NCBI GenBank assembly: GCA_964036045.1
Contig: OZ038397.1
Coordinates: 25,631,342-25,695,341 of the forward strand
Direction of reading: 5' to 3'
Length of the DNA stretch: 64,000 bases
DNA from: Eutreptiella sp. 'Long Island Sound 2002'
Lineage: Eukaryota; Euglenozoa; Euglenophyceae; Eutreptiales; Eutreptiaceae
Position numbers and translations under genes: made by a program
Notes under the pieces: generated by a model
Database searches by the model: none
Seen by the model: the letters and a program-made list of their open reading frames with translations, nothing else
Told to the model about the DNA's origin: nothing
Part shown: piece by piece, positions 19,454 through 30,477 of the stretch
Layout: each line of letters begins with the position of its first letter
How positions within the stretch are numbered: the stretch's first letter is position 1

Positions 19454-21845
19454 GGGGGCGGCTCCGAAGAGGAGGACTTGGTTTTCTGGATGCTCCTGAA
19501 AATCGGGGATCAGGTTTTTCGAGCAGTGCTTGATACCGGTGCAACACTTTCCATAGTGGCCCGGCGCCTGCTTAAAACTTTCAGGAAGACTAAGACTGTG
19601 GCCATAAGAGTAGGGGATGGGCGTACCATCCATTCCTTGGGGGGGGTCGATGTGACCATATGTCTGGGCGACGAAACCGTGACCCAACACTGCAGAGTGT
19701 TGGACACTGACGCCTTTGACATTGTCATTGGCACTGACTTTCTAAGAAGAAACCCCCAGGTTAAAATACTGTCCCTACAGCGTCCTTACTCTTTCCACTG
19801 CGACTTTGGCAGTGGGCTATTCTCCGTTCCTTTGGAGCTGTCAGGGCGAAAAGAGTCTGGGCTGCGCTACGCAGCCAAGACGAACTATCGTACTGAAAAC
19901 TACCAACTGGCCCGTCATGTTCTCGAAAATGGACTGGCGGCCCTTCAGGTAAACCTGGATGAGATCCAGGTGGAATTGTTTGCGAGCCAACAACAGCACA
20001 TCATGCAGTTGTACTGCTCGAAACAAATGAACAATGCTTTCCGTTTCTTCTGGAAAGCAATGGGCCTAGGGTATGCTAACCCTCCCTTCTCCCTGCTCGC
20101 GAAGGTTCTAACCAAGATCGCTTATGAGGGAGGAAGGGTTGTTATGTGCACCCCTGACTGGGGTTGCTCTGGTGAACATGCTTACTGGCGCCGTATGCTT
20201 GACCGAATGACCGTGGGAAGAGTGCAACTCCCCGACGGCCCCATCTATGTGCCTGAGGACTCAGACACAGCTATGCAGGCCCCTGAGTGGGCCAGTTTCC
20301 TGTCCATCATCGATGGATCTCTCAATCCTGTACCCCTGTGTGACCTGGACCAGGTGCTACTAAAAGAGGTCATGGCTGAAAATCGTGGCCTGACCCTTTA
20401 TGATCTCAAAAATCGATCTCCTGAGCACCTATCTGCCACACTTACAGGGTGTGAGTCTCCTGATGACTATCTGGAACCTGCAGCTGTAAAAGAGGATGCT
20501 GACGACCAACTGTCTGAGATCGCCAGCACTATTCCCTCTGTTGATCCCAGCTGTGTTCACCTAAAACATAGTGCTTTCCTGGCCCAGCTGTTGCTAGAGG
20601 AGGTAGATCTAGAGTCAACCTCTGAACCCGCTTCCTCTGTTGGGAAACCAGTGCTACACATGCAGCCTGTGCACACAGGTGAACCCGTGGCCCGGAGTAC
20701 TGATGCTCTGGCACGGCCTGCTGCTAATAACATGCCCTTGTCTGAGCATGACACGCAAGAACTCCGACGGCTGTTGTACCTGAAGGCCGAAGGTATTGAG
20801 CGCCAAGAGCGGCTGCAATACCTCAGACAGACCTGGAAATACTCCATCTGGTCTGAGGAGGACGATGAGTCCTATACGCTGCCTGATCCTGAGATACCTC
20901 TAGTGTACTCTCTACACTATGGGCAGCAATGTCCCCCTGAGTGGGACGATGGTACTGTACCTGCCGAAACTGCTGATCGGCATAAAAAGAAAGAACATGG
21001 AAAAAGCAACCTCCATGCTGAGGAGGATTTCCTTCAGAAAGTCGAGAGTCTTAACCTTGACCCCCGCCTGAAGAAACTGCTTATAACCTATGAGGAGGTG
21101 TTCGGCGCCTTGCCGCCTCCCCTATCTTGCAAAAAACTGGTCCAGATGGACCTGAAATTGAAACCAGAATTTGAAAAGACGCGAGTGAGGCGTCGTCCCT
21201 ATCCCGCTCCACAGGAACAGGTTGAAGAAATCGAGCGCCAGATCCAAGAATGCATTGATGCTGGCCTCGTTGAAGAGTACAAACATGGGGACTATCCCCA
21301 TCACTGCAGCCCCTGTTTCCTTGTTGCTAAACCAGGGTTGACTGCTCTACGTCTTGTTGTAGACTATGGTGAGGTCAACAAGAAAACCCAGAACCACTCA
21401 GGGAGTATTCCTAACATGGAAAACACCCTGGAGCGTATTGCCAAATGCAGGTATAAGACCAAAATGGACAAACGCTCTGGTTTCTGGCAGGTTGACCTAA
21501 CCGCCGCAGCTCAGGAGCTGCTTGCCTTTATAACCCCTAAGGGTCGTGTCTTCAAGTGGAAGGTTATGCCTTTCGGGGTGGCTAACGCCCCAGCGCTCTT
21601 CCAGGAGCTTATGAACAAAATTTTGTACATACTGAGGCGCAGGCCTCTAGTACAAGAGTTGATTTCTCGGGGTGCAGAAATGGAGGCTCACATCGACGAC
21701 GTGAGTTTGGGTACTAATACCAAAGAGGACCATGTCCTTCTCCTCCGTGAATTCTTCACTGTCTGTCAAGAAAACCATCTCCGAATCAAACTCGAAAAAT
21801 GCGAGTTTATGAAAGAGGAGATGGAGTATTTGGGTTTCGACGTGG
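19454..21845 (+). pseudogene. pol: G1 Pol, first part: protease, DIRS-like domain, reverse transcriptase
   Basis: In frame with Gag after TAG. Retropepsin has VLDTGATLSIV at 19529-19561. A domain at about 19,958-20,206 carries ELFAS and GLGYANPPFSLLAKVL, with CTPDW and a Trp-rich end. It resembles the segment after RNase H in DIRS/Ngaro polyproteins and is unusual in gypsy Pol. An acidic linker follows. RT starts near 21,150 (LKPEFEKTRVRRRP), with LVVDYGEVN, KTKMDKRSGFWQVDL (motif A), VMPFGVANAPALFQELM (motif B) and HIDD at 21689-21700 in place of YXDD. The protein is cut at GFDV by I1; the TGA at 21848 belongs to I1. Confidence 0.85.
21837..21845. repeat. 9-bp target-site duplication of I1, left
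   Basis: TCGACGTGG, repeated at 28058-28066. Removing I1 and one copy restores the G1 RT codons Phe-Asp-Val-Gly-Tyr. Confidence 0.85.
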
Positions 21846-21871
21846 TTTGAGGTTTGAGGTTTGAGGTTTGA
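21845..21871. repeat. (GGTTTGA)n heptamer run at I1 left end
   Basis: About 3.7 units of a 7-bp repeat directly at the junction with the target-site duplication. Candidate LINE-type 3' tail on the minus strand. Confidence 0.75.
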
Positions 21872-22904
21872 TTTTGCGGGTACTAGACGCCTTTCGGCCC
21901 CGGGGGGCCACCTGGTCGGGCCAGGTGATATCCTCCCCACCGGGTCCTAGTGGGGGGCCCTCCAAGACGCACCTCCTGCCTGGTGGCGGAGTCCCCCGGG
22001 TTCACAGAGCTCGGAGCCCCGTCCTTCCCCGGCGTCCCCGTTTCGCCACTCCCCGGTCAGTGCATCAATTCGCAGCCGTGGCCGCGGGCGCTTACCCACT
22101 GCGTCGCCCCCCTAATGCGTGGTCGCCCGGGGCACCGGCGCCGCCGGGCCCGTGCTACTGGCTTGTCGCCAGTGGGACCCCCTTGGGCTGGCGCGGTGGC
22201 TGCCTAGCCTAGGGGTTGGGGCGTGGCGCTGTGCGTCACTACTGCCTTGGCGGGTGCAGTGTCCCGTCTGTGTGTGCGCGGCGCTCGCGGCCGGTTCGGG
22301 GGGGTTCGGGCCGGTACCTGGTGTTGTGTTTCCCCTTCTTCCCCCTTCCCGCCCCGCGTATCCCGCGTTGCGTGTGGCGGGCCGTCCCGTCCGGGTGTCC
22401 CTTACCCTCGCTCGCTGGTACGCCATTCCAGGTGGTCTGTGCGTTCCGCGCGCTCGGTCCGGTTGCCCTTCTGGTGGTCCCCGCGTGTCCTTTTCGTGTG
22501 TGTGCGCTCGCGCTCTCGCGGTGTCCGCTCCCCGCTGGGTGGTGTGGCGCGCGCATCTCGCGTGGTCCCGGCACTGGGCGCTGGTAGGGCCGTTCCATGT
22601 GGTCCGTGCCCCTCCGCGTGTCCTGCCCCGGTCCCGTGCTCCGTCTGGCGTGCTTGGGGGGGGGCGGTCCGGTCCCGGTTCCCCCCTACTTGGCTTGGGG
22701 TTGCGGGGGCGGCGGCTGGGCGTCCCCGGGGGGGTGCCCTCGTCCGCGGGAGTCTCTTACGCCGCTGAGGGGTGTCGTCGGCTATGTATCCTGCCTTGAG
22801 GGTGGGGCTGTGCGCCGTCCACGCGTAGTCCACGCGCACGGGGTCGGGACTGGGGAGGGGGCTGGGTGGGGTGCGTTGGATCGCCGACTGACGTGCACTG
22901 GGGT
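21872..22904. other. I1 left GC-rich block, no supported gene
   Basis: Very GC-rich, with many overlapping open frames on both strands and no recognised motif. Its last 200 bp include a diverged piece of the 212-bp unit (near 22,700-22,760). Confidence 0.4.
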
Positions 22905-25800
22905 AAGAGGCGGCCCCACAGCGTGCGCCCTTGTGGGCTGGCGTTGCTCGCTGTGGGGCTGGCGGAAGGGCGTCCCCGGGGGGGTGCCTTCCACCGTTGT
23001 GAGGGGCGCCTGGTGTCAGGCGCTGCCCCTCCCCCGGCCGCTCGTCCTCCGGAGCGTGCAGCCAGGGCTCCGTGACCCGCGTGTCCCGGGTGCGGTCGAT
23101 GCGGGCGTGTGGACCCAGCACCGGCCTCACAGCGTGCGCCCTTGCGGGCCGGCGTTGCTCGCTGTGGGGGTGGCGGGAGGGCGTCCCCGGGGGGGGTGCC
23201 TTCCACCGTTGTGAGGGGCGCCTGGTGTCAGGCGCTGTCCCTCCCCCGGCCGCTCGTCCTCCGGAGCGTGCAGCCAGGGTTCCGCGACCCGCGTGTCCCG
23301 GGCGCGGTCGGTGCGGGCGTGTGGACCCAGCACCGGCCCCACAGCGTGCGCCCTTGCGGGCCGGCGTTGCTCGCTGTGGGGGTGGTGGAGGGGCGCCCCC
23401 GGGGGGGGTGCCTGCCACCGTTGTGAGGGGCGCCTGGCGTCAGGCGCTGTCCCTCCCCCGGCCGCTCGTCCTTTGGAGCGCGCAGCCGGGGTTCTGCGAC
23501 CCGTGTGTCCCGGGTGCGGTCGATGCGGGCGTGTGGACCCAGCACCGGCCCCGCAGCGTGCGCCCTTGCGGGCCGCCGTTGCTCGCTGTGGGGGTGGCGG
23601 AAGGGCGTCCCCGGGGGGGGTGCCTTCCACCGTTGTGAGGGGCGCCTGGTGTCAGGCGCTGCCCCTTCCCCGGCCGCTCGTCCTCCGGAGCGTGCAGCCA
23701 GGGTTCCGCGACCCGTGTGTCCCGGGTGCGGTCGGTGCGGGCGTGTGGACCCAGCACCGGCCCCACAGCGTGCGCCCTTGTGGGCTGGCGTTGCTCGCTG
23801 TGGGGCTGGCGGAAGGGCGTCCCCGGGGGGGTGCCTTCCACCGTTGTGAGGGGCGCCTGGTGTCAGGCGCTGTCCCTCTCCCGGCCGCTCGTCCCCTGGA
23901 GCGTGCAGCCAGGGCTCCGCGACCCGTGTGTCCCGGGCGCGGTTGATGTAGGCATGTGGACCCAGCACCAGCCCCACAGCGTGCGCCCTTGCGGGCCGGC
24001 GTTGCTCGCTGTGGGGGTGGCGGAAGGGCGTCCCCGGGGGGGTTGCCTTCCGCCGTTGTGAGGGGCGCCTGGTGTCAGGCGCTGTCCCTCCCCCGGCCGC
24101 TCGTCCTCCGGAGCGTGCAGCTAGGGTTCCGCGACCCGCGCGTCCCGGGTGCGGTCGATGCGGGCGTGTGGACCCAGCACCGGCCCCACAGCGTGCGCCC
24201 TTGCGGGCTGGCGTTGCTCGCTATGGGGGTGGCGGAAGGGCGTCCCCGGGGGGGGTGCCTTCCACCGTTGTGAGGGGCGCCTGGTGTCAGGCGCTGTCAC
24301 TCCCCCGGCCGCCCGTCCTCCGGAGCGTGCAGCCAGGGTTCCGCGACCCGTGTGTCCCGGGTGCGGTCGATGTGGGCGTGCGGACCCAGCTCCGGCCCCA
24401 CAGCGTGCGCCCTTGCGGGCCGGCGTTGCTCGCTGTGGGGGCGGCAGAAGGGCGTCCCCGGGGGGGGTGCCTTCTACCGTCGTGAGGGGCGCCTGGTGTC
24501 AGGCGCTGTCCCTCCCCCGGCTGCTCGTCCTCCGGAGCGCGCAGCCAGGGTTCCGCGACCCGTGTGTCCCGGGTGCGGTCGATGCGGGCGTGTGGACCCA
24601 GCACCAGCCCCACAGCGTGCGCCCTTGCGGGCCGGCGTTGCTCGCTGTGGGGGTGGCGGAAGGGCGTCCCCGGGGGGGGTGCCTTCCACCGTCGTGAGGG
24701 GCGCCTGGTGTCAGGCGCTGCCCCTCCCTCGGCCGCTCGTCCTCCGGAGCGTGCAGCCAGGGTTCCGCGACCCGTGTGTCCCGGGTGCGGTCGATGCGGG
24801 CGTGTGGACCCAGCACCGGCCCCACAGCGTGCGCCCTTGCGGGCCGGCGTTGCTCGCTGTGGGGGTGGCGGAAGGGCGTCCCCGGGGGGGGCTGCCTTCC
24901 ACCGTTGTGAGGGGCGCCTGGTGTCAGGCGCTGTCCCTCCCCCGGCTGCTCGTCCTCCGGAGCGCGCAGCCAGGGTTCCGCGACCCGTGCGTCCCGGGTG
25001 CGGTCGATGCGGGCGTGTGGACCCAGCACCGGCCCCACAGCGTGCGCCCTTGCGGGCCGGCGTTGCTCGCTGTGGGGGTGGCGGAAGGGCGTCCCCGGGG
25101 GGGGTGCCTTCCACCGTTGTGAGGGGCGCCTGGTGTCAGGCGCTGCCCCTCCCCCGGCCGCTCGTCCTCCGGAGCGTGCAGCCAGGGTTCCGCGACCCGT
25201 GTGTCCCGGGTGCGGTCGATGCGGGCGTGTGGACCCAGCATCGGCCCCACAGCGTGCGCCCTTGCGGGCCGGCGTTGCTCGCTGTGGGGGTGGCGGAAGG
25301 GCGTCCCCGGGGGGGGCTGCCTTCCACCGTTGTGAGGGGCGCTTGGTGCCAGGCGCTGTCCCTCCCCCGGCCGCTCGTCTTCCGGAGCGTGCAGCCAGGG
25401 TTTCGCGACCCGTGTGTCCCGGGTGCGGTCGATGCGGGCGTGTGGACCCAGCACCGGCCCCACAGCGTGCGCCCTTGCGGGCCGGCGTTGCTCGCTGTGG
25501 GGGTGGCAGAAGGGCGTCCCCGGGGGGGGCTGCCTTCCACCGTTGTGAGGGGCGCCTGGTGCCAGGCGCTGTCCCTCCCCCGGCTGCCCGTCCTCCGGAG
25601 CGTGCAGCCAGGGTTCCGCGACCCGCGTGTCCCGGGTGCGGTCGGTGTGGGCGTGGGGGCCCGGCACCGGCCCCACAGCGTGCGCGCTTGCGGGCCGGCG
25701 TTGCTCGCTGTGGGGGTGGCGGAAAGGCGTCCCCGGGGGGGGTGCCTTCCACCATGGTGAGGGGCGCTTGGGGTCAGGCGCTGTCCCTCTCCCGTCTGCC
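22905..25800. repeat. 212-bp tandem array, about 14 copies
   Basis: The landmark GGGGCGCCTGGTGTCAGGCG recurs at starts near 23006, 23218, 23430, 23642, 23853, 24065, 24277, 24489, 24701, 24914, 25126, 25339, 25552 and 25764: spacing 211-213 bp. Units are highly similar. Each contains a short perfect hairpin, GCGCCTG-GTGT-CAGGCGC. The period is not a multiple of three, so the array does not encode one repeated protein. The first and last units are the most diverged, as expected for an array that expands internally. Confidence 0.92.
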
Positions 25801-26879
25801 CGCCCACTGCCGGGTGGGTTGCCGGGGTTCGTTGGGTGTGTGCGGTGTGTGTGGTGCCTGTGCCGTGCGTGTCGTGGTGTGTGGTGCTGCTCTTTCCTTG
25901 GTCCCCCGGTGCTCCCCTCTCCGGTGTCTCGGTGCGGTGTTGTGCTCGCCGTGTGCCCGCCGTGTCCCCTCCTCTGTGTGCGCCCCTTGCTCGTTCGCTG
26001 GCTTCCCCTTGTTCCTTTCGCGGCTTCGTTGCTCTTTACCCTTTCCTCTACCCCTCTCCCTAGCATGCACTTTTTCCCTGCCTCCGCTTTGTTGTGTGTC
26101 TCTGTCTTTTTTCTTGTCGGCCCGGGCTTCCTCTTTTGAACCTGCGTAGGGAGAGAAGGGTGCGTAAGCAAACGTGCGGCGGCGGCGGTTTTGTCGCGGC
26201 ACGGCACCTCGAGCTGGCCGGTACGTCATGCGACATTCATGTGCGACCGGCTTGCGTGTAGGTTTATCGCCCCATTTGCCCCCGGCTTGTTTCCACCCCC
26301 CTTTGGTCGCTACCTGTTCTCGTCGCCCGTTCCGCGTGCGCGGCGTGACATTCAACATACCTGCCTCTTTCCCCACTACCTTGACGTGTTCTAGTCCTCC
26401 CGCCTTGTCGGGCGTTCGCTTATGTGTGACGACGGCACGACGCAATACTTGCCTAAGCGTCTAAGACAACCCTACTTTAACGCCCGGACGCCCGGACGAC
26501 ACGAGCATACGCTTCTCTTCGGGACCTGTGAGGATAGGACACGGGTGCGTGCACGTGTGTTTGTTGGGACCCGGCACTCGCCGGCGCTATGCCATTTGTG
26601 TGTTTGCTCTTCCTATCCCCCTCCGTGGCTACTTGTGTGTTCTAACCCACGCAACTCCGCGGTTGGCGACGTGGCACGACATGGTAACATACTTGCGTTC
26701 TTGGTGGCGGTGTGTGGCTTGTCTACTATTCGTTTGTATGCGGCGGCATACCTTTTGTTCCCTTTCGCTCCCCTTCGCCTCCTACATAAGCGGGCGTGTG
26801 GGTGGGCGGTGGGCACGTCTCGGTTACGTAGCGTAGCGTGGCAACATACTTGGACCCCACTAGTCACGTGTGTATGCTT

Positions 26880-26881
<2 letters not shown>
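25801..26881. other. I1 middle block, C/T-rich, no supported gene
   Basis: Pyrimidine-rich on plus. The short motif ACATACTTG or close variants recurs here and in the next block (near 26446, 26687, 26841, 27236, 27305 and 27503). No coding signal recognised. Confidence 0.35.

Positions 26882-26921
<40 letters not shown>
26882..26921. repeat. Uninterrupted T tract of 40 bases
   Basis: Poly(T) on plus, poly(A) on minus. It could be the 3' tail of a retroposed sequence read on the minus strand (26,922 rightward), or a slippage-expanded run. Confidence 0.9.
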
Positions 26922-26922
<1 letters not shown>

Positions 26923-28057
26923 TTTTTTGTTGTGTTGTGCTTTACCTCGGTGGCCTTTTTGTTCCTCCCTGTTTGTCCCTTCATACCTTGCCGCTCGCCC
27001 GCGGCGGTGTTGGCCTTGCGGCGTTCCGGGCATGCGCGTGCGGGCATACCTTTCTTTCCCTATGCGAGTGGGGGTGAGCATAGGCGTTCTTTCGGTGCCA
27101 CCTCTTGTTGGTTTTCCTTGCCGGTGCGGTTTTCGTTGCGCTTTTCGTGGCGGCGCACTTTGGCGTTGCTTATCACTTTACTTGTTTTGCGCTTGTTACG
27201 GCGTTATGCACACAACATATGGCACATATGCACATTACATACTTGCTTTCCGGCGGCCGGTGGCGTTGTTGTTGCTTGTGTGTATTTTTCATGCACGACA
27301 TTCAACATACTTGGGTACATGTGCGGCTTCTTGCTCTTTTTGTTGTGATCCCCTTCGCGCGTATTTCCTACATGAGTGGGCTTGCATTGCTTGGTCGTGT
27401 ACTTGGTATATCTCCACCGTGGTGCGGTTCGTTACCTATGTTTTCTCCTTGTCTACCTCTTTCCGCGTTGTGTTTGTTTCGTTGGTTTTTCGCGGTGCGT
27501 GGCACATAACATACTTGCTTGTCGGCGGCCGGTGGCGTTGTTGTTGTCTATGTGTGGGTTGTTTTGGGGCGCGCACAAGTCCCTAGCGCCTAGGGCACGC
27601 ACTTTGCTAGGTGGTTTGGGGCAAGCAACGCTCAGTTTCTTCGCCGTCGCGACTCTATTGTTCGTCTTTTTCGGTGAGTGTCCTATATTTTGCGACCTCG
27701 CCAAACAGCGGCGTAAAATTGTTGGGGGGGTTTCTGAGGTCGGAAAAGACGATTTTTCGCTTTATTTCTGCTGGCGGTGCGTCTTTTTCTCGTAATTTTA
27801 TTTTTCTTCTGCTGCGATCGCGCGACATCACAGGACAATCATGTTCAAGATGATATCGCATAGGCTCATTGTAATACTGTGCTCAAGATCAGTAAGAGAG
27901 GTTCGAAGGCAATCCAGCTGGTAGTAAGTAGGGCAAGGAATCATTGGAAGGCAAAACCACCTGTGTGACCTTTTTCAGGAGAACCATCATGAACTGCACT
28001 CCCTCCTGGACCGCAAAGCGGAAGGATGAATCTGGGCCATAAGGGGACCCACCCGGG
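26922..28057. other. I1 right block, with a repeated segment
   Basis: Holds two copies of a segment of about 40 bp containing CGGCGGCCGGTGGCGTTGTT (near 27,253 and 27,515), each preceded by CATACTTGCTT. No ORF with recognisable features. The last 250 bp are less biased in composition. Confidence 0.4.
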
Positions 28058-28066
28058 TCGACGTGG
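28058..28066. repeat. 9-bp target-site duplication of I1, right
   Basis: TCGACGTGG, matching 21837-21845. Confidence 0.85.
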
Positions 28067-30138
28067 GGTATGGCTGGTGGAAACCAGCCGCGTCTAAGAT
28101 GCAGCCCCTACAGGACATGCAGATTCGCGATGACCCTAAGAAGGGTCTACACGATGTGAGGAGTTTTGTGGGCGCCTGTAATTTCTATCGGCGTCACATC
28201 CACAATTTTACTTACTCCTCTGCACCCCTCACTGACCTAATCAAGAAAACTACTCCCTGGAGGTGGACCTCCAGAGAGGAAGAGTGTTTCCAGGAGTTGA
28301 AGAAGAAGATTGCCTCCTCCAACTGCCTGGGAGTTCCCCGCCCTGAGGGCGAGATAGTCCTGATCACTGATGCCAGTGATGTAGGGGGGGGGGGTACGAT
28401 CTATCAATGGCAGGAGCTTAACCCCGCTGAGCTAACCCACTGCCATTATCGTACTACTGGACTGAACCGTGATGGTTCGTTGAAACATGACTATCCTACC
28501 AGTGAGTGGCGACTGGTGCCACTGGGACACTGGAATTGGAAGTGGAACCAAGCGCGTTCCAACTACAGCACCTATGACCAGGAACTCCTGGCCGGTATCT
28601 TGGTGCTATCTTCACAATCCCGACTCCTGGGGTCTAACCCTATTGTCTGGCTGTGTGACCAGGAGCCTGTGAAGTCTTTTCAGAAGGGCCCACCCCCAGA
28701 AAAAGCGAAGCTAAAACGGTGGTGGACTTACCTGAGCCAGTTCAGGCTGACAGTGCATCATATCCCCGGGATTAAGAATGAACTGTCTGACTATATATCG
28801 CGCAACAACTTCGATGCGCTTATTGGTGAGAGCTCTGAGGCGCTCGCCAAAGAGGCTTTCCAGCGTATGGATGTCCAGCTTGACCTGTCCATGCGCACTG
28901 CTGGAATCCTGGAGGGTTGGAGTCTAACCGACTATCAGTCAGAGTATGAAGAAATTCTCCAAACCCTCAACACTGGTCTCGAACCCCGTGTCATTGACGG
29001 GCACCAGTGGTATAAAAACAATCAGTACCTCTTCTACGAGGACCGAATTGTGGTGCCTGAGGCACGACTGGATGGGTGCCTACAGTGGTCCCATCTCAGT
29101 TCTGGTCACACTGGCGCTAATCGCTCAGTGGACTTCTGCCGCGAGTGTTTCTACTCTAGTCTAACCCTGACTCAACTGAGGTCGCGTATTCAGACCATTG
29201 TGGATGCTTGTGGCTGTCATGCCAGCAAGCAGAGCGACAGTAGGGATAGGGGTCTGATCTCCAGCTTACCCATACCCTATTGTGCTAACTCTCTTCTCTA
29301 CGTGGATTACATCCACGGCTTACCACGCTTTGGCGGCTATGATAGTTGCCTCGTGGTCACCTGTGGTCTATCTCGCTTCACCCGTGTGTTCCCTTGCAAT
29401 AAGAAAATCACAGGTGAACAGACTGTAAAAATGTTGGTCGAACAATGGTTCGAACCCTATGGAGCACCTAAACAGGTGCACTCTGATGAAGATGTACGCA
29501 TCCGCAGTGACACTGGGTGGTACAAACGAGTGCTAAATGCCCTCAACGTGGAGGTAACCACAGGTGTGCCCTACACTCACACGTCTAACCCTCTCTGTGA
29601 GAGACAGAACCGTGTGGTGGAGCAAAACTTAAGAATCCTGATGAAACAGGAGCGCACCAAGGACTGGGTACGCCTAGTGCCCTGGGCAGTTCTGTCCATG
29701 AACTCACAGCGGAGCTCTTCTACGGGTTTCACCCCCCACGAACTGTTCCATGGAGGACGACCTGCTTGGTTCTTCGAAACCCCCTTTCCTGAGGACTTCA
29801 AGAGCCCTGTTGGAGATTGGCTAGAACACAAGCAGTCTCTGGCTAACCAGGCTGGTACTAACCTGAGGCACATTCGTGACCGTGAACAGAGCCGACGGAA
29901 CCGCCTACGGCGACCTGCCAGCTTCAAGGTTGGTGACCTTGTTTTGGTACACCATTCCCGCCTACCCTCCTGGCCACGTAACTGCCTACAGGACCCTTAC
30001 TTTGGACCCTATCGTATCATCAGGATAGATGGATCCAGGATCCATGTCAGGTGCAGTCCACGTCTAGGTGGTGAACTGCTATGTGCTCCTAAGCAGTTGA
30101 GGCACTATCACTCCCCTGACGACTTGTCTTGGGATTAG
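28063..30138 (+). pseudogene. pol: G1 Pol, second part: RT thumb, RNase H, integrase
   Basis: Resumes exactly where the first part stopped (GYGWWKPAASKM). RNase H carries VLITDASDVGG, STYDQELLAG, LCDQEP and NELSDYISRN, the D-E-D-D set. Integrase has an N-terminal HHCC-like region (HLSSGHTG...CGCHASKQ) and a catalytic core with SLLYVDYIHG, VHSDEDVRIRSD and NPLCERQN (D-D-E). The C-terminal region has KVGDLVLVHHSRLPSWP. The frame stops at TAG 30136-30138, at a position where G3 has Glu, so this is probably a GAG to TAG change. Downstream coding continues in the same frame. Confidence 0.88.
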
Positions 30139-30477
30139 TGGCGCCTCAGCGACAGTGAGATTGAACGTATAGACCTAGAGAACGCTGCCAGTCCAGAGGA
30201 GGCAGACGAACTCGAAGAGATGACTGTCGATGAGATGGCAGTCGATGGTTACTACGTGGTTGCAGGTATTGCTCGCCACGAGTATAAACAGGGCTGGAAA
30301 TTCCTTACCCTGTGGGATGGCTATGGTTTGTCTGAGGCGACCTGGGAACCTATGTCAGCCTTCATACAACCAGATGGGAGTATCAATCCCATCTTCCGCA
30401 CTTACCTCGTTGAGAACAACGAGGGTCAGCTCCTAACCCGTGCTGAGACTATGTCCCAGCGTAAAAAGCGAAACTAA
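30139..30477 (+). pseudogene. G1 integrase C-terminal chromodomain
   Basis: Same frame as pol after the TAG. YYVVAGIARHEYKQGWKF, LTLWDGYG and ATWEPMSAF form a chromodomain (about 30,250-30,370), the module that targets chromoviruses to chromatin. It ends at TAA 30475-30477 after a basic tail. It would be translated only by readthrough, or if a less mutated copy is considered. Confidence 0.8.

Larger units (their letters stand above)
21846..28057. mobile_element. I1, 6.2-kb insertion in the G1 RT gene, class unresolved
   Basis: Exactly bounded by the 9-bp duplication TCGACGTGG. The left end starts with TTTGAGG repeats; read on the minus strand this would be a (CCTCAAA)n 3' tail, as for LINE B, suggesting a minus-strand non-LTR element. 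It contains a GC-rich left block, a 212-bp tandem array (about 22,905-25,800), a T-rich right block and a 40-base T tract. No RT, transposase or other catalytic motif was recognised. The long open frames within it on both strands are due to absence of stops in GC-rich repeats. Confidence 0.75.

Noticed and set aside
21845-21871. TTTGAGG run as telomeric repeat
   Set aside because: Differs from TTTAGGG in base order, fewer than four units, and sits at a transposition junction.
22905-25800. CRISPR-like array
   Set aside because: Units are 212 bp and contiguous, with no repeat/spacer alternation, no cas genes, and a eukaryotic context.
22119-26149. Long open frames on both strands through the 212-bp array
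   Set aside because: The period is not divisible by three and frames are open on both strands alike, so they reflect GC-rich repeats lacking stops.
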